64,000 nt of DNA from Saccharopolyspora erythraea (GCF_018141105.1 NZ_CP054839.1:4340001-4404000); one strand, 5' to 3'. Counted from the stretch's first letter, positions 36,024 to 45,627 are shown. Translations and numbers: made by a program. The notes: generated from the sequence alone by a model not told the origin.

Positions 36024-36982
36024 GACCCGCCCTTCCGCACGTTCTCGACCGCCCGCATGACCGCGATCACGGCGCGGTCGCGCTCGGCGACCAGCTCGGC
36101 GATGCTGCGGCCGTCCGCGGCATCCTCGCAGCCCTTGACCATCCGGTCCCGCAGCTCCTCGGTCAGCTCCGGGGCCTCCAGCCGGGTCCACGGTGACTTC
36201 AGCGACGGACCGAAGTGGTCGAGCATGTGGGCCATCCCGCCCTCGCCGCCGGCGAGGTGGAAGGTCAGGCACGGACCCAGCAGCGGCCACCGGAGCCCGG
36301 GTCCCTCGGTGATCGAGGCGTCGATCTGCTCGACGGTCGCCTCCCCGTTGGCGACCATGTGCAGCGCCTCCCGCCAGATCGCCTCCTGCAGGCGGTTGGC
36401 GATGAAGCCGGGCACCTCGCGGTCCATCGTGATCACCGACTTGCCCGCGACCTCGAAGAACTCCGAGGCCCACTCGACGGCCCAGCGCTCGGTCCGCTCG
36501 CCGCCGACGACCTCCACCAGCGGGATGAGGTACGGCGGGTTGAACGGGTGGCCGACCACCAGGCGCTGCGGTGCCGGGCAGTCCGCCTGCATCTCGGTCA
36601 TCCCGTAGCCGGAGGTCGACGACGAGATGACGACGCCGGCCGGGGTGGCCGCGTCGATGCGGGCCAGCAGGTCCCGCTTGAGCGCCAGGTCCTCGGGCGC
36701 GCTCTCCTGCACGAACTCGGCGCCGGAGACCGCGGCCTCCAGCGTCGGGGCGATCGTCAGGTTGTCGCGGGACGCGCCGTCGGCGAGCCCGAGCTCGGTG
36801 AGCGCGGGCCACGCCGCGTCGACGAGCCTGCGCAGCTTGGCCTCGGCGTCGGCGGCGGGGTCCCACGCGGTGACGTGGTAGCCGCGCGCCAGGAAGTGCG
36901 CGACCCAGCCGCCACCGATGACCCCGGCGCCGATGCAGGCGACACGGCGTACGTCGGCGGGGGAGGCGGTGTTGTGGTTCAA
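36020..36982 (-). CDS. L-carnitine 3-dehydrogenase
   Basis: A 320-aa NAD-dependent dehydrogenase of the 3-hydroxyacyl-CoA dehydrogenase fold. GAGVIGGGW near residue 18 binds NAD, and GHPFNPPYLIPLVEVV near 142 carries the catalytic His. Short hydroxyacyl dehydrogenases of this kind next to a DUF849 enzyme and thioesterase oxidise L-carnitine to 3-dehydrocarnitine. The start appears to be TTG, with AAAGG 7 nt upstream; no better start is visible. It lies 64 bp downstream of the cleavage-enzyme gene. Confidence 0.87.
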   Translation of the reverse strand: MNHNTASPADVRRVACIGAGVIGGGWVAHFLARGYHVTAWDPAADAEAKLRRLVDAAWPALTELGLADGASRDNLTIAPTLEAAVSGAEFVQESAPEDLALKRDLLARIDAATPAGVVISSSTSGYGMTEMQADCPAPQRLVVGHPFNPPYLIPLVEVVGGERTERWAVEWASEFFEVAGKSVITMDREVPGFIANRLQEAIWREALHMVANGEATVEQIDASITEGPGLRWPLLGPCLTFHLAGGEGGMAHMLDHFGPSLKSPWTRLEAPELTEELRDRMVKGCEDAADGRSIAELVAERDRAVIAVMRAVENVRKGGS

Positions 36983-37046
36983 CTGTCGGCCTTTCGGAAG
37001 TCGTTGCGGGCCCGGCGCCTCGGCGCTGAGCGGGGGCGGGTGGGAC

Positions 37047-37931
37047 TCAGCGCTTCCTCAGGCCGAGCTTGGCGCGCGCCTGGTCCGGGGTGGCGATGCG
37101 CGAGCCCATGGCCTCCAGCAGCGTGACGGCGCGCTCGACGAGCTGGGCGTTGGTGGCCTTGACGCCCTTGCTCAGGTACAGGTTGTCCTCCAGCCCGACC
37201 CGGACCTGCCCGCCGAGCAGGGCGGACTGCGCCACCCACGGCATCTGGTTGCGGCCGATGGCGAAGCTCGCCCAGTTGGCACCCTCGGGCAGCATGTTCA
37301 CCATCGCCTGCAGCACGCCGGGGTCCGCCGGTGCGCCGTAGGGAATTCCCATGCAGAGCTGGAAGAGCGGCGGCGCGTCGATGAGGCCCTCCTCGATCAG
37401 CTTGGTGGCGAACCACAGCTGACCGGTGTCGAAGATCTCCATCTCGGGCTTCACGCCGAGCTCCTGGATGCGCTTGGCGCCCGCGCGCAGCATGTCCGGG
37501 GTGCTGATGTAGAGCTGGCTGCCCTCGCCGAAGTTCAGCGAGCCGCAGTCCATCGTGCAGATGTCGGGCAGCAGCTCCTCGACGTGGGGCAGCCGGTCCA
37601 GGCCGTTGACCAGGTCGGTGCCGTCCACCGGCTTGAGCGGGTCCTCCTGGTCGATGACCAGGTCACCGCCCATGCCCGCGGTGAGGTTGATGACCACGTC
37701 CACCCCGGTCTCCTTGATCCGCTCGACGACCTCGCGGTACAGCGAGACCTCGCGGGAGCCCTGGCCGGTCTCGACGTTGCGCACGTGGATGTGCACGACG
37801 GCGGCGCCCGCGTTGGCGGCGTCGACCGCGGAGGCCGCGATCTGCTCGGGGGTGACCGGCACGTGCTCGCTCTTGCCGACGGTGTCGCCGGCGCCGGTCA
37901 GGGCAGCGGTGATGATCACTTCGTTGTTCAT
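37047..37931 (-). CDS. 3-dehydrocarnitine cleavage enzyme (BKACE/DUF849)
   Basis: A 294-aa zinc-dependent beta-keto acid cleavage enzyme. [10 protein letters not shown] opens the barrel, VVHIHVRN near residue 46 supplies two zinc-binding histidines, and MEIFDTGQL is the later active-site strand. In carnitine degradation it transfers acetyl-CoA onto 3-dehydrocarnitine, giving betainyl-CoA and acetoacetate. Genomic context with carnitine dehydrogenase and thioesterase fixes the substrate better than sequence alone. AGGAG lies upstream of the ATG. It is the first structural gene after the regulator, which ends 74 bp upstream. Confidence 0.87.
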   Translation of the reverse strand: MNNEVIITAALTGAGDTVGKSEHVPVTPEQIAASAVDAANAGAAVVHIHVRNVETGQGSREVSLYREVVERIKETGVDVVINLTAGMGGDLVIDQEDPLKPVDGTDLVNGLDRLPHVEELLPDICTMDCGSLNFGEGSQLYISTPDMLRAGAKRIQELGVKPEMEIFDTGQLWFATKLIEEGLIDAPPLFQLCMGIPYGAPADPGVLQAMVNMLPEGANWASFAIGRNQMPWVAQSALLGGQVRVGLEDNLYLSKGVKATNAQLVERAVTLLEAMGSRIATPDQARAKLGLRKR

Positions 37932-38005
37932 GCGGGTACTCCTCGTCGGCACCGGGACGTGCCGGTGCTTCGCGGTCCGATGTGGGTGGTTGGGGGCGTT
38001 GGCGG

Positions 38006-38866
38006 TCAGTGCCGCGCGATCTCGCGCTCGACGAAGTCGCGGAGCACCTGGCGCATCCGCCGCACCGTGCGGCCCGGCCTGCCGGCGAGCACCTGGACGC
38101 CCAGGCCGTCGATGAGCGCGGTCAGTGTGACCGTCAGCTCCTCGGCGTCCCGGTCGGTGAACACGCCCTGCTGCTGGCCCTCCCGGATGGTGCGGGCGAT
38201 GGTGTCGTGCCAGCGGGTGTAGGAGTCGCTGTGCAGCACCTGCAGGTCCGGGTCGAGCGCACTCTCGTTCCAGACCTGCAGCCAGATCGACCACTCCGAC
38301 CTGAGCAGCCCCTCGGTGGGCAGCTGCAGCTCCACCAGCCGGAGCAGCCGCTCGTGGGCGTCGGAGATGCTGTGCAGTTCGGCGACCTGGCGGTCGAAGG
38401 CCAGCTTCACCGAGTAGCGCAGCGTCTCGATGAGCAGGTCCCGCCTGCCGGGGAAGTAGTAGTGGATGGTCGCCGCGCTGGTCCCGCACGCCTGGGCGAC
38501 GTCGGAGACCCGCACCGAGTGGTAGCCGCGCTCGGCGATCAGGTGCCACGCGGCGTCGAGGATCTGCTGGTAGCGACCGGCGTCGCCGGAGCCTCCGGGC
38601 CCCTGCTCGGAGCGCGCCGAGCGGCGGGGCACGGCCACCGCGGTCTCCGCGTCGTCGCCGCCGTTGATCAGCCAGTTCACCGTGACGCCGGTGACCTCGG
38701 CGATCCTGGTCAGCTCGGCCGGGGTGAAGCGCCTGGTCCCGGTCAGCGACTTGGAGAGCTTGGTGGCGTCCAGGCCGATCTGCTCGGCGAAGGCGCGTTG
38801 GCTCCCCGGGTACCGGCGCGACACGTCCCGCACCCGCTGGCGTAGCTCCGCCGTCGTGTCCTGCAC
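38006..38866 (-). CDS. fused Cro/C1-HTH + TetR transcriptional regulator
   Basis: A 286-aa regulator with two DNA-binding modules. Residues about 5-75 form a lambda-repressor-like HTH ([20 protein letters not shown]). After a Gly/Ser-rich linker near 80-95, a TetR domain begins at about 97 ([20 protein letters not shown], then [17 protein letters not shown]), with a ligand-binding C-terminus. It lies directly upstream of the carnitine genes on the same strand and is the obvious regulator. GTG at 38866 is chosen because a promoter ends exactly there, implying a leaderless mRNA; the frame up to an ATG at 38911 would place the operator inside the gene. Confidence 0.85.
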   Translation of the reverse strand: MQDTTAELRQRVRDVSRRYPGSQRAFAEQIGLDATKLSKSLTGTRRFTPAELTRIAEVTGVTVNWLINGGDDAETAVAVPRRSARSEQGPGGSGDAGRYQQILDAAWHLIAERGYHSVRVSDVAQACGTSAATIHYYFPGRRDLLIETLRYSVKLAFDRQVAELHSISDAHERLLRLVELQLPTEGLLRSEWSIWLQVWNESALDPDLQVLHSDSYTRWHDTIARTIREGQQQGVFTDRDAEELTVTLTALIDGLGVQVLAGRPGRTVRRMRQVLRDFVEREIARH

Positions 38867-38873
38867 GGGCGCA

Positions 38874-38903
38874 ACGCTAGCAGCGCATTGCGAGAATCGC
38901 AAT
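38874..38903 (-). promoter_or_regulatory. promoter and operator of the HTH-TetR regulator
   Basis: On the minus strand TTGCGA (38902-38897) and TAGCGT (38879-38874) are 17 bp apart, placing transcription at about 38867, next to the GTG. The perfect palindrome ATTGCGA-3-TCGCAAT (38887-38903) covers the -35 box, which is ideal for autorepression. A second repeat, CGATCG-6-CGATCG, lies at 38919-38936. Confidence 0.7.
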
Positions 38904-39140
38904 ATGACCATTTGGTTGCGATCGGTATCACGATCGAAAGTTCAGATACATACTTGCCCTGAACAGTGGAGTTGGTCTGTCTATCGAGGACTGGAGGCGT
39001 GCGGTCGACGGCCCGCTATGAACTGATAAGTCAGTCGGTTCGCAACGCGCGGGCGGGCGCCGGTGACCATCGCAGTCATGCGAGCCTAGAACAGCCGTGC
39101 TGAGCTTGGCGCGGCGAACTGCGAGGACACGGGAGCGGAC

Positions 39141-40562
39141 GTGGCGGAGACCGGAGCGGCCGGCGCGGTGACCGCGCAGGCGCGTGACCGCAGGTGGCAC
39201 GCCCTGGCGATCTGCCTGGTCGCGGGCTTCATGACGTTGCTCGACGTCAGCATCGTCAACGTCGCCCTGCCGTCGATGCAGCAGGGACTCGACGCACCGC
39301 CGATCGCGCTGGCCTGGATCGTCTCCGGTTACGCGCTGACCTTCGGCCTCGTGCTGGTACCGGCCGGACGGCTCGGCGACGACCGCGGGCGGGGCCGAAT
39401 GTTCGTCATCGCGCTGCTGGCCTTCACCGTGGCCAGCGCGCTGGCCGGGTTCGCGCAGAACGCGCTGTGGCTGGTCATCGCCCGGCTGCTGCAGGGCGCG
39501 GCGGCCGGCATGCTCAACCCGCAGGTCTTGGGGCTGATGCAGCAGCTCTTCCACGGCAGGGACCGGGGGCGGGCGTTCGGCCTGTTCGGCGCCGTGGTCG
39601 GCCTGTCCACCGCGATCGGCCCGCTGCTGGGCGGGGTGATCCTGCAGTTCGCGGGCAACGAGAACGGCTGGCGCTGGGTCTTCTTCGTGAACCTGCCGAT
39701 CGGGGCGATCGCGCTGGTGTACGCGCTGCGGGTGCTGCCGCGCGACGGCCGCGCCGAGCGCCCGCACAACCTCGACCTGGTGGGCGTGGTGCTCCTCGGT
39801 GCCGGCCTGCTGTGCCTGCTGCTGCCATTGGTGGAGCACTCGGAGTCGCCGTGGTACCTGCTGGCCGCCGCCCCGGTGCTGCTGGCGTTGTTCGTGGCGT
39901 GGGAGCACTGGTGCCGGATGCGCGGGCACGCGCCGCTGGTCGACCTGCGGCTGCTCCGGATCGGCAGCTACTCGTTCGGCACCATGCTGGGGCTGCTCTA
40001 CTTCGGCGGTTTCACCAGCATCTTCTTCGTGCTCGCGGTGTACTTCCAGCGCGGGCTCGGCTACTCGCCGCTGGAGGCGGGTCTTGCGATGACGCCGTTC
40101 GCGGTGGGCTCGGCGGTGTCGTCGGCGGTCAGCGGGCGCATCGTCTACCGCATGGGCCGCACGCTCGTGCTCATCGGCCTGGTCGGAGCCCTGGCCGGGT
40201 TGCTGGCCACCGACGTGTTGCTGGGCATGCACTTCGGGCGGCTGGCCGGGCTGGTGAGCGCGTTGCCGCTGCTGGTCGCCGGTGTGGGCAGCGGCATGGT
40301 GATCTCGCCGAACCAGACCGTCACGCTCAGCGAGGTCGACACCGCCCAAGGGGGCACCGCCGCCGGTGTGCAGCAGACCGCCCAGCGCATCGGCACCGCA
40401 CTGGGCACCGCGACCGCCTCGGGTCTGTTCTTCGGAGCCCTGGAGAGCGGCGGCTACGACGAGGCGATCTCCAGCGGGCTGGTCGTCTCGGTCTGCTTCG
40501 TGGCCGCCGCGCTCGTCCTCGGCATCGCCGAGCGGCTGGTCGTCATGCGCCGCGCGCGCTGA
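39141..40562 (+). CDS. MFS drug/metabolite exporter (EmrB/QacA, 14-TM type)
   Basis: A 473-aa major-facilitator transporter with about fourteen helices. Motif DVSIVNVALPSM in helix 1 and GRLGDDRGRGR in loop 2-3 are diagnostic of the DHA2 (EmrB/QacA) proton-driven exporters. The GTG start has GGGAG 5 nt upstream, and a promoter-like GTGACC-18-TAGAAC lies at 39063-39092. It diverges from the HTH-TetR gene. Substrate unknown; export of a toxic small molecule is the usual role. Confidence 0.9.
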   Translation: MAETGAAGAVTAQARDRRWHALAICLVAGFMTLLDVSIVNVALPSMQQGLDAPPIALAWIVSGYALTFGLVLVPAGRLGDDRGRGRMFVIALLAFTVASALAGFAQNALWLVIARLLQGAAAGMLNPQVLGLMQQLFHGRDRGRAFGLFGAVVGLSTAIGPLLGGVILQFAGNENGWRWVFFVNLPIGAIALVYALRVLPRDGRAERPHNLDLVGVVLLGAGLLCLLLPLVEHSESPWYLLAAAPVLLALFVAWEHWCRMRGHAPLVDLRLLRIGSYSFGTMLGLLYFGGFTSIFFVLAVYFQRGLGYSPLEAGLAMTPFAVGSAVSSAVSGRIVYRMGRTLVLIGLVGALAGLLATDVLLGMHFGRLAGLVSALPLLVAGVGSGMVISPNQTVTLSEVDTAQGGTAAGVQQTAQRIGTALGTATASGLFFGALESGGYDEAISSGLVVSVCFVAAALVLGIAERLVVMRRAR

Positions 40563-40565
40563 CCG

Positions 40566-42011
40566 TCACTTCCGCGCGGCGGTGGCCAGCCCGGAGTGGC
40601 GGCGGCCGTAGAGCAGGTAGATCGCCATGCCCAGCACCAGCCAGGCGCCGAAGCGCAGCCAGGTGATGACGTCGAGGTTCGACATCAGGTAGAGGCACGC
40701 CACCGCGGCCAGGATCGGCAGCCACGGCGAGAAGGGCACCCGGAACGGCCGCTCCAGGTCCGGCCTGCGCCTGCGCAGAACCGGCACGGCCAGGGTGACG
40801 ATCACGAACCCGGACAGCGCCCCGATGCTGACCATGTCGGCGAGCTCGGAGATCGGCACGAAGCCGGCCAGCAGCATGATCACCAGCGCCCCGCCGATGG
40901 TCATCCGGTGCGGCGTGCCCCAGCGCGGGTGGACCTGGGAGAGCTTGCGCGGCAGCAGGCCGTCCCGGCTCATCGCGAAGCCGATGCGCCCGATGGTGAC
41001 CAGCTCGACCATCATCACCGAGGTCAGGCCGGTGACGGCGCCCAGCGAGATGAGGCCGGCGACCCACGGCACGCCCACCGACTGGAAGGCCGCCGCCAGC
41101 GGGGCGCCCTCGTCGATCTGCTGGTAGGGGACCATCGCGCTGAGCACGAGCGCGACCGCCACGTACAGCACGGTGCAGATCGCCAGGCTCCCGAGCAGGC
41201 CGATCGGCAGGTCGCGCCGGGGGCGCTTGGTCTCCTCGCCCAGGTTGGCCAGCGCCTCGAACCCGGTGTAGGCGAAGAAGACGATTGCGGCGGCGGTGAG
41301 CACCCCGCCGAAGCCGTAGACCGACTGGTCCATCCCCAGCAGCGCCTGGACCAGCGGTTGCTCCAGCAGGCTCGCGCCCTCCTCGGCGGGCTGCGCGGGC
41401 GGCACGAACGGCACCAGGTTGGCGCCGCGGACGAAGAACAGCCCGGCTACGACCACCAGCACGCAGACCGAGACCTTGACCACGACCAGCGCGTTGGTGA
41501 CCCAGGCCGACTCGCGGATGCCGGCGACCGCGACCACGGTCAGGACCGCGATGATCAGCATCGCGCCGACGTTGACCGTCGCGTCCTCGCCGAAGTACTC
41601 CGGCGGCAGCCCGAGCAGGTTGGAGACGTAGCCCGACCAGCTTCGCGACACCACCGCCGCGCCGAGCGCGAACTCCAGCAGCAGGTCCCACCCGATGATC
41701 CAGGCGAACACCTCGCCGATGGTGGCGTAGGCGTAGGTGTAGGCGCTGCCCGCGGTGGGCACCGCGGAGGTCAGCTCCGCGTAGCAGACGGCAGCCAGCG
41801 CCGCGACCACGCCGCCGATGACGAACGAGAGCACGACCGCCGGACCGGCGTGGTCCTTGGCCTCGATGCCGGCGAGGGTGAACACCCCGGTCCCGATGAT
41901 GATGCCGATGCCGATGCCGACCAGGTCCACCCCGGACAGGCGCCGGATCAGGCCGCCCTGCCGACCGCGGTTGAGCACGTCTTCGACTGGCATGGTGCGT
42001 AGCAGGCTCAC
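40566..42011 (-). CDS. APC family amino-acid permease (CAT-like)
   Basis: A 481-aa permease with about twelve to thirteen helices. GIGIIIGTGVFTLAG in helix 1 and PTAGSAYTYAYATIGE in helix 3 identify the cationic amino-acid transporter branch of the APC family. A GTG start at 42011 gives the family-typical SLLRT opening; ATG at 41993 is possible. It is convergent with the MFS gene (3-bp gap) and downstream of catalase, separated by a hairpin. Confidence 0.9.
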   Translation of the reverse strand: MSLLRTMPVEDVLNRGRQGGLIRRLSGVDLVGIGIGIIIGTGVFTLAGIEAKDHAGPAVVLSFVIGGVVAALAAVCYAELTSAVPTAGSAYTYAYATIGEVFAWIIGWDLLLEFALGAAVVSRSWSGYVSNLLGLPPEYFGEDATVNVGAMLIIAVLTVVAVAGIRESAWVTNALVVVKVSVCVLVVVAGLFFVRGANLVPFVPPAQPAEEGASLLEQPLVQALLGMDQSVYGFGGVLTAAAIVFFAYTGFEALANLGEETKRPRRDLPIGLLGSLAICTVLYVAVALVLSAMVPYQQIDEGAPLAAAFQSVGVPWVAGLISLGAVTGLTSVMMVELVTIGRIGFAMSRDGLLPRKLSQVHPRWGTPHRMTIGGALVIMLLAGFVPISELADMVSIGALSGFVIVTLAVPVLRRRRPDLERPFRVPFSPWLPILAAVACLYLMSNLDVITWLRFGAWLVLGMAIYLLYGRRHSGLATAARK

Positions 42012-42103
42012 GGCGAAGCACGGTACGGAACTCAGGTGTAGATGGCATAACGCGGGTGAACCGTTGGTGTCGCGCCGCCGCTCGCGCCCATTGTGGACGT
42101 GGT

Positions 42104-42129
42104 GGGACGCGCGGTGGACCGCCCGTCCC
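42104..42129 (-). terminator. hairpin between catalase and APC permease
   Basis: GGGACG-C-GCGGT-GG-ACCGC-C-CGTCCC forms a stem of 11 paired bases interrupted by one C-C mismatch. It lies 15 nt past the catalase stop on the minus strand, as a terminator should. Confidence 0.55.
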
Positions 42130-42143
42130 GCGCTTCGTCCCGC

Positions 42144-44249
42144 TCAGGCGGGGACGGCGCTGGTGTCGCGTTCCCATATCCGGTGCTTGGCCAGCGCGGA
42201 CGCGAACTCGGCGATGAAGTTCGGCGGGAGCGCCCCGCCGGTCGCCGCCGCGGTCACCACGCCCGCGTCGTTGACGACGCCGTCACCCGAGGACTCGCGC
42301 GCTTCGGAGACCTCGGCGCGCCGCAGCATCGCCAGCCCGTCATCGCTGGCCGCGACCGGTTTGGCGTGCTTGTAGGCCTCGGAGACGAAGTGCACGGCCA
42401 TGCCGTCGGAGGCGAGCGTCCGCACGCTCTCCTCGCCGCCCGGCACGATCACGCCGTCGTAGAGGACCGAGGACATGGTCGGGATCGCACGGTCCACTGT
42501 GACCTCGGAGGAGTCGGCGCCGCGCACCGACCCGTCGCGCGGGCCGAGGACCTCCGGCATCGCGCCGCGCTCGGAGAGCCCGCGGCGGATCTGGTCGACC
42601 TCGGTGGCGTCCACGCCGTCGGCCACCAGCACCGCGATCCTGCGGGTGGCGATCGAGTCCATCACCGTGTTGGCCTGGCTCAGCGCGGGCGAGCTCTTGC
42701 CGTGGTTCGGCTGGACCGCCTCGGCGGGCGGTGTCACACCGATCCCCTCGGCGACGGCGCGCGCCAGGCCGTGGTCGATGTGGTTGATCTGCTCGACCGC
42801 CGCCTCGCGCACGTGGTGGTGGTCGACCTTGCCGAGCTCGAAGCGGAACGCGGCGACGATGTGGTCCTTCTCCCAGGGCGCCATGCTGTTCCAGAACAGC
42901 GTCGCCTGGCTGTAGTGGTCCTGGAAGCTCTCGCTGCGCCTGCGGATCTTGTGGCCTTCGACCTTCTCCTGGTAGTGGCTGAAGGCACCGCTGCCGCCGA
43001 CCACCGGGCAGCCGCCCGCCAGACTGTTCGGCGAGTAGCTGGTCCGTCCCCTGTGGATCTTCTGCTGCCCGAAGCCGTCGCGCTGGTTGTTGGCGACCTC
43101 GGCCAGCGGCCGGTTCACCGGCAGCTGCGCGAAGTTCGGGCCGCCCAGCCGGATGAGCTGGGTGTCCAGGTAGGAGAAGTTGCGCGCCTGCAGCAGGGGG
43201 TCGTTGGTGAAGTCGATGCCCGGCACGACGTTGGCGGTGTGGAAGGCGACCTGCTCGGTCTCGGCGAAGAAGTTGTCCGGGTTGCGGTCGAGCACCAGCC
43301 TGCCCACCGGCTGCACCGGCACCTGCTCCTCCGGGATGATCTTCGTCGGGTCCAGCAGGTCGAAGTCGAAGTCGAACTCGCGGTCCTCCTCGACGAGCTG
43401 CACGCCCAGCTCCCACTCGGGGAACTGGCCGGTCTCGATCGACTCCCACAGGTCGCGCCGGTTGAAGTCGGGGTCCTTGCCCGCCGCCTTCTGGCACTCG
43501 TCCCAGGCCAGCGAGTGCGTGCCCAGCATCGGCTTCCAGTGGAACTTCACGAAGGTGCCCTTGCCCTCGGCGTTGACCAGCCGGAAGGTGTGCACCCCGA
43601 AGCCCTGCATCATCCGGTAGCTGCGCGGCAGCGCCCGGTCCGACATCAGCCACATCACCATGTGCAGCGTCTCGGGTTGCAGCGACACGAAGTCCCAGAA
43701 GGTGTCGTGCGCCGACTGGGCCTGCGGGATCTCGTTGTCGGGCTCGGGCTTGACCGCGTGCACGAAGTCGGGGAACTTGATGCCGTCCTGGATGAAGAAC
43801 ACCGGCATGTTGTTGCCGACCAGGTCGTAGTTGCCCTCGCTGGTGTAGAACTTCGTCGCGAAACCGCGTACGTCGCGCACCGTGTCGGCCGAACCGCGCG
43901 AGCCCGCGACGGTGGAGAAGCGGACGAAAACCGGCGTGCGCTCACTGGGGTCGGACAGGAACTTCGCCACCGTGTAGTCGGCCATCTTGCGGTCGTAGGG
44001 CTGGAAGTGCCCGTAGGCGCCCGCGCCGCGGGCGTGCACCACGCGCTCCGGGATCCGCTCGTGGTCGAAGTGGGTGATCTTCTCCCTGGCGTGGAAGTCC
44101 TCCATCAGGGTGGGGCCGCGCTCACCCGCCTGCAGGGAGTCGTCGGTGTGGTCGACGCGGACGCCCTGCTGTGTGGTCAGGTGGGTGTCCTGCGGGTCCT
44201 GGCGTACCTGGTCGAGCTGTTCGTTCTTGTCGTGGTGCTGCGAAGCCAT
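42144..44249 (-). CDS. katE: large-subunit (clade II, HPII-type) catalase
   Basis: A 701-aa heme catalase that dismutates hydrogen peroxide. Active-site RVVHARGAGAYG (His72), VGNNMPVFF (Asn146) and the proximal heme-tyrosine region NFSYLDTQLIRLGG are present. After about residue 530 comes the class I glutamine-amidotransferase-like (DJ-1/PfpI) domain typical of clade II enzymes, with RIAVLVADGVD and DGVIVPGGEES. It is monocistronic, with a hairpin after the stop. Stress or stationary-phase control would be expected, but I could not identify the promoter. Confidence 0.95.
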   Translation of the reverse strand: MASQHHDKNEQLDQVRQDPQDTHLTTQQGVRVDHTDDSLQAGERGPTLMEDFHAREKITHFDHERIPERVVHARGAGAYGHFQPYDRKMADYTVAKFLSDPSERTPVFVRFSTVAGSRGSADTVRDVRGFATKFYTSEGNYDLVGNNMPVFFIQDGIKFPDFVHAVKPEPDNEIPQAQSAHDTFWDFVSLQPETLHMVMWLMSDRALPRSYRMMQGFGVHTFRLVNAEGKGTFVKFHWKPMLGTHSLAWDECQKAAGKDPDFNRRDLWESIETGQFPEWELGVQLVEEDREFDFDFDLLDPTKIIPEEQVPVQPVGRLVLDRNPDNFFAETEQVAFHTANVVPGIDFTNDPLLQARNFSYLDTQLIRLGGPNFAQLPVNRPLAEVANNQRDGFGQQKIHRGRTSYSPNSLAGGCPVVGGSGAFSHYQEKVEGHKIRRRSESFQDHYSQATLFWNSMAPWEKDHIVAAFRFELGKVDHHHVREAAVEQINHIDHGLARAVAEGIGVTPPAEAVQPNHGKSSPALSQANTVMDSIATRRIAVLVADGVDATEVDQIRRGLSERGAMPEVLGPRDGSVRGADSSEVTVDRAIPTMSSVLYDGVIVPGGEESVRTLASDGMAVHFVSEAYKHAKPVAASDDGLAMLRRAEVSEARESSGDGVVNDAGVVTAAATGGALPPNFIAEFASALAKHRIWERDTSAVPA

Positions 44250-44318
44250 AGGGGAACCCCCGGTGTGAAGGTCGCGGTTCTCGCAGGCAGGGTTCCCCGC
44301 CTCACCGGAGGTTTAAGC

Positions 44319-44807
44319 TCAGCCGAATGCGGGCAGGCGCCCGATGAACTCCGGCGCTCCGGCCACGATCAGGAAGTGCACCGCCCGTCCGGCCAACCCG
44401 GCCAGCAGGAACCAGCCGAACCGGATGCCCGCCGCGCCGGAGGCGAAGCACATCAGGGTGAACGGCGGGATTCCCGGGATCGCGCTGAGGAACAGCACGC
44501 CGCGGCCCCACCACGGGCGTTGCTCGTTCTTCTGCCGGAAGCGCTCCATCCACCCGACCCACCGGCTGCCCGCCTTGGCCCGGGTCATCCGGCCGAGCCG
44601 TTCACCGAGCGTGACGCTGCCCTTGCCCGCCAGGTAGAAGAGCGTCTTGCCCGCCACCTGGCCGACCGCGGCCGCGAGTCCGAGAGCCCACCACACCGGT
44701 CCTTCGACGGTCGAGAGCACGCCCAGCAGGTAGAGCTCGATGTTGACCACGGGCAACACGCTGCCCAGCGCGGCGGTGCCCGCGGTGGCCAGCAGCCATC
44801 CGATCAT
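44319..44807 (-). CDS. VTT/DedA-like small membrane protein
   Basis: A 162-aa protein with about four hydrophobic segments and the VTT-domain layout (GQVAGKTLFYLAG, then SAIPGIPPFTLMCFASGAAG). DedA/VTT proteins are thought to move or scramble lipids, for example undecaprenyl phosphate. ATG at 44807 is favoured by GGTGGG 7 nt upstream; GTG at 44813 is an alternative. It lies between catalase and the GntR gene on the same strand with no obvious link to either. Confidence 0.8.
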   Translation of the reverse strand: MIGWLLATAGTAALGSVLPVVNIELYLLGVLSTVEGPVWWALGLAAAVGQVAGKTLFYLAGKGSVTLGERLGRMTRAKAGSRWVGWMERFRQKNEQRPWWGRGVLFLSAIPGIPPFTLMCFASGAAGIRFGWFLLAGLAGRAVHFLIVAGAPEFIGRLPAFG

Positions 44808-44919
44808 CGACACCCACCGCGGTCGGCGAGGGATCGGGCAGGCATCGGTCGTACTCCAGACAGCGGTAGGGGCCGCTCGAGACTACCGGGTGTGTCCGGC
44901 GGCTCGCCCCCGGCGTGGG

Positions 44920-45627
44920 TCAGTCCTCGGCGTCGGGGTCCCAGCTCAGCAGCCGGACCCGGCTCACCGTGCGCAGGTGCCGTCGCATCGCGGTGACCGC
45001 CGCGCGCGGCTGCTGGTCCCGGATCGCCTCCGCGATCCGCTCGTGCTGCGCCAGCGACTTGGAAGGCCGGTTCGGCTGGCGCAGCGACTCCTCGCGGCTC
45101 TCGGCGATCTCGGCCGCGATGGTCCGCATGAACTCCGCCAGCATCGAGCTGTGCGCGGCGGCGGTCACCGCGGCGTGGAAGCGCTCGTCACCGGCCTCAC
45201 CCCGCTCGCCGGACTCGATCTGGGCGCGCATGTCGGCCAGCGCGGAGTCGATCTCGGCGAGGTCGTCCTCGGTGCGCCGCTCGGCGGCCAGCTCCGCCAG
45301 CTTGGTCTCCAGCGCCTCGCGCGCCTCCAGGACGTCGGGCAGGCGCCGCTTGCGGGCCACCAGCTCCTCGACCGGCTCGGCGTCGAGACGACCGCGGCGC
45401 AGGTAGGTGCCGCCGCCGTGGCGCACCTCGACCAGGCCCTGCACCTCGAGCACCACGATGGCCTGCTTGACCGAGGCGCGGCTCACGCCGAGCCGCTCGG
45501 CGAGCTGGCGCTCGGGAGGCAGCCGGTCGCCCGCGCCGAGCCCGGAGTCGGCCACGTGCTCCCGCAGCCGCTGCACGACCTGCTCGTACAGCCGCGGGCG
45601 GGCCAGCGGGCGCAGGGCCTCGGACAA
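44920..45627 (-). CDS. FadR-type GntR regulator of the malonate operon
   Basis: A 235-aa GntR-family repressor. The winged helix includes GDRLPPERQLAERLGVSRAS and GLVEVRHGGGTYL. The C-terminal FCD all-helical domain (about 85-225) has the metal/ligand-binding Asp and His positions (ERFHAAVTAAAHS, HERIAEAI). A TTG start at 45627 is supported by GGAGG 7 nt upstream. It diverges from a MatC-like carrier, malonyl-CoA synthetase and carboxyltransferase, a classic arrangement for a malonate-responsive regulator. Confidence 0.85.
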   Translation of the reverse strand: MSEALRPLARPRLYEQVVQRLREHVADSGLGAGDRLPPERQLAERLGVSRASVKQAIVVLEVQGLVEVRHGGGTYLRRGRLDAEPVEELVARKRRLPDVLEAREALETKLAELAAERRTEDDLAEIDSALADMRAQIESGERGEAGDERFHAAVTAAAHSSMLAEFMRTIAAEIAESREESLRQPNRPSKSLAQHERIAEAIRDQQPRAAVTAMRRHLRTVSRVRLLSWDPDAED

